Positions 63,709 to 64,000 of a stretch of 64,000 nt of DNA are shown here, piece by piece. The position numbers and the translations under genes were made by a program. Source of the DNA: Methylobacterium sp. 2A (GTDB taxonomy: Bacteria > Pseudomonadota > Alphaproteobacteria > Rhizobiales > Beijerinckiaceae). Numbering within the stretch: position 1 is the stretch's first letter; each line of letters begins with the position of its first letter. The notes under the pieces were generated by a model. The model was given only the letters and a program-made list of their open reading frames with translations. It searched no databases and was not told the origin of the DNA. The stretch covers positions 310,001 through 374,000 of the forward strand of contig NZ_VUOK01000021.1 in assembly GCF_009806555.1 (NCBI RefSeq). Direction: 5' to 3'.

Positions 63709-64000
63709 TCAGGTGTTGCGGAAGATGCGCGTGGCGGCGCGCTCGGCGTTCTTGATCGCGCCCTTCACGTCCTCGCGGCCGGTGCAGTGGCTGGCGAACA
63801 TGTCGACCACCACGAAGTCGGCCAGGACGGCCGCGATGCGCTCGCTCACCGGCGCGAGGCCGCCCGCCGCCAGGGAGCGCCGTCCCGCCTCGGCGAAGAC
63901 CGCGTTCTTCGGGTCCGCCGTCCAGATCGGGTTCTTGGGATAGTTGGAGAGCGGCTCGCACAGGTAGCCCTGCGCCTGCTCCAGCCATGGATTGTAGTTC
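63709..64000 (-). CDS. ABC transporter substrate-binding protein (5' part outside window)
   Basis: Only the C-terminal 96 residues are present. They read NYNPWLEQAQGYLCEPLSNY, DPKNAVFAEAGRRSLAAGG, LADFVVVDMFASHCTGREDV and KNAERAATRIFRNT before the stop. The pattern is that of the C-terminal lobe of an extracellular sugar-binding protein (SBP_bac_1). It is immediately upstream of two sugar-type permease genes in the same direction, so it is their binding protein. Confidence 0.8.
   Translation of the reverse strand, partial: NYNPWLEQAQGYLCEPLSNYPKNPIWTADPKNAVFAEAGRRSLAAGGLAPVSERIAAVLADFVVVDMFASHCTGREDVKGAIKNAERAATRIFRNT

Overview
The window is 64 kb of high-GC alphaproteobacterial chromosome. 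A Methylobacterium or close relative is most likely: it has a bacteriochlorophyll-type crtI-crtB pair, a fused urease gamma/beta gene, DUF29, DUF3311 and a general Hyphomicrobiales gene repertoire. This assignment is inference from gene content, not from a database search. Coding density is high and both strands are used. There are no rRNA genes, no CRISPR array and no intact insertion sequence. One tRNA gene, tRNA-Val(CAC), lies at 2027-2101.

Layout. 1-6.4 kb: the N-terminal part of a membrane sensor, a SelW-like redox protein, tRNA-Val, pccB, a small exported protein, a Tat-exported phosphoesterase and hemC. 6.4-9.0 kb: crtI-crtB, read leftwards from a promoter that carries a PpsR/CrtJ-type palindrome. 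9.2-11.9 kb: GDP-fucose synthase followed by two SGNH hydrolases. 11.9-16.2 kb: ilvD and adenine deaminase, divergent, then ohr with an OhrR-like operator. 16.3-19.4 kb: an acyl-CoA module (CoA-transferase, SDR, acyl-CoA dehydrogenase). 19.5-24.0 kb: an RND efflux pump with its adaptor. 24.4-28.4 kb: small genes, then a divergent LysR / double-GNAT / cysteine-hydrolase cluster.

28.5-33.9 kb: a urease operon (ureAB fusion, ureC, ureE, ureF, ureG). It is interrupted by a VapBC-type toxin-antitoxin pair between ureAB and ureC, and by a DUF29 gene between ureC and ureE. The junctions are tight, so the inserted genes are probably cotranscribed with the urease genes. No ureD is present in the window. 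34.3-36.0 kb: DUF3311 plus a sodium:solute symporter. 36.0-39.5 kb: a Crp-like regulator with polyamine-type ABC genes potA, potB and potC, but no binding protein. 39.7-46.9 kb: a solitary LpxC-like gene, a TTG-started HD-GYP protein, an ABC-F ATPase, and dialkylglycine decarboxylase (dgdA) with its divergent LysR regulator.

46.9-47.6 kb is a gene-poor stretch with an 88-bp terminal-inverted-repeat element. 47.6-54.7 kb: an MFS transporter, a WcbI-like protein, an alpha/beta hydrolase, a RibD-C reductase, and an AEC carrier divergent from a MocR regulator. 54.8-58.8 kb: an Opp-type import operon led by an HbpS/GlcG gene and lacking ATPases. 58.8-64 kb: a D-2-hydroxyacid dehydrogenase, a fused dihydroxyacetone kinase, a palindromic intergenic repeat, and two permeases plus a truncated binding protein of a sugar/polyol ABC importer.

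No gene set here is clearly a wholly new system. The best leads are the interrupted urease operon, the double-GNAT/cysteine-hydrolase operon, the unusual Opp operon and several overlapping operator/promoter palindromes.
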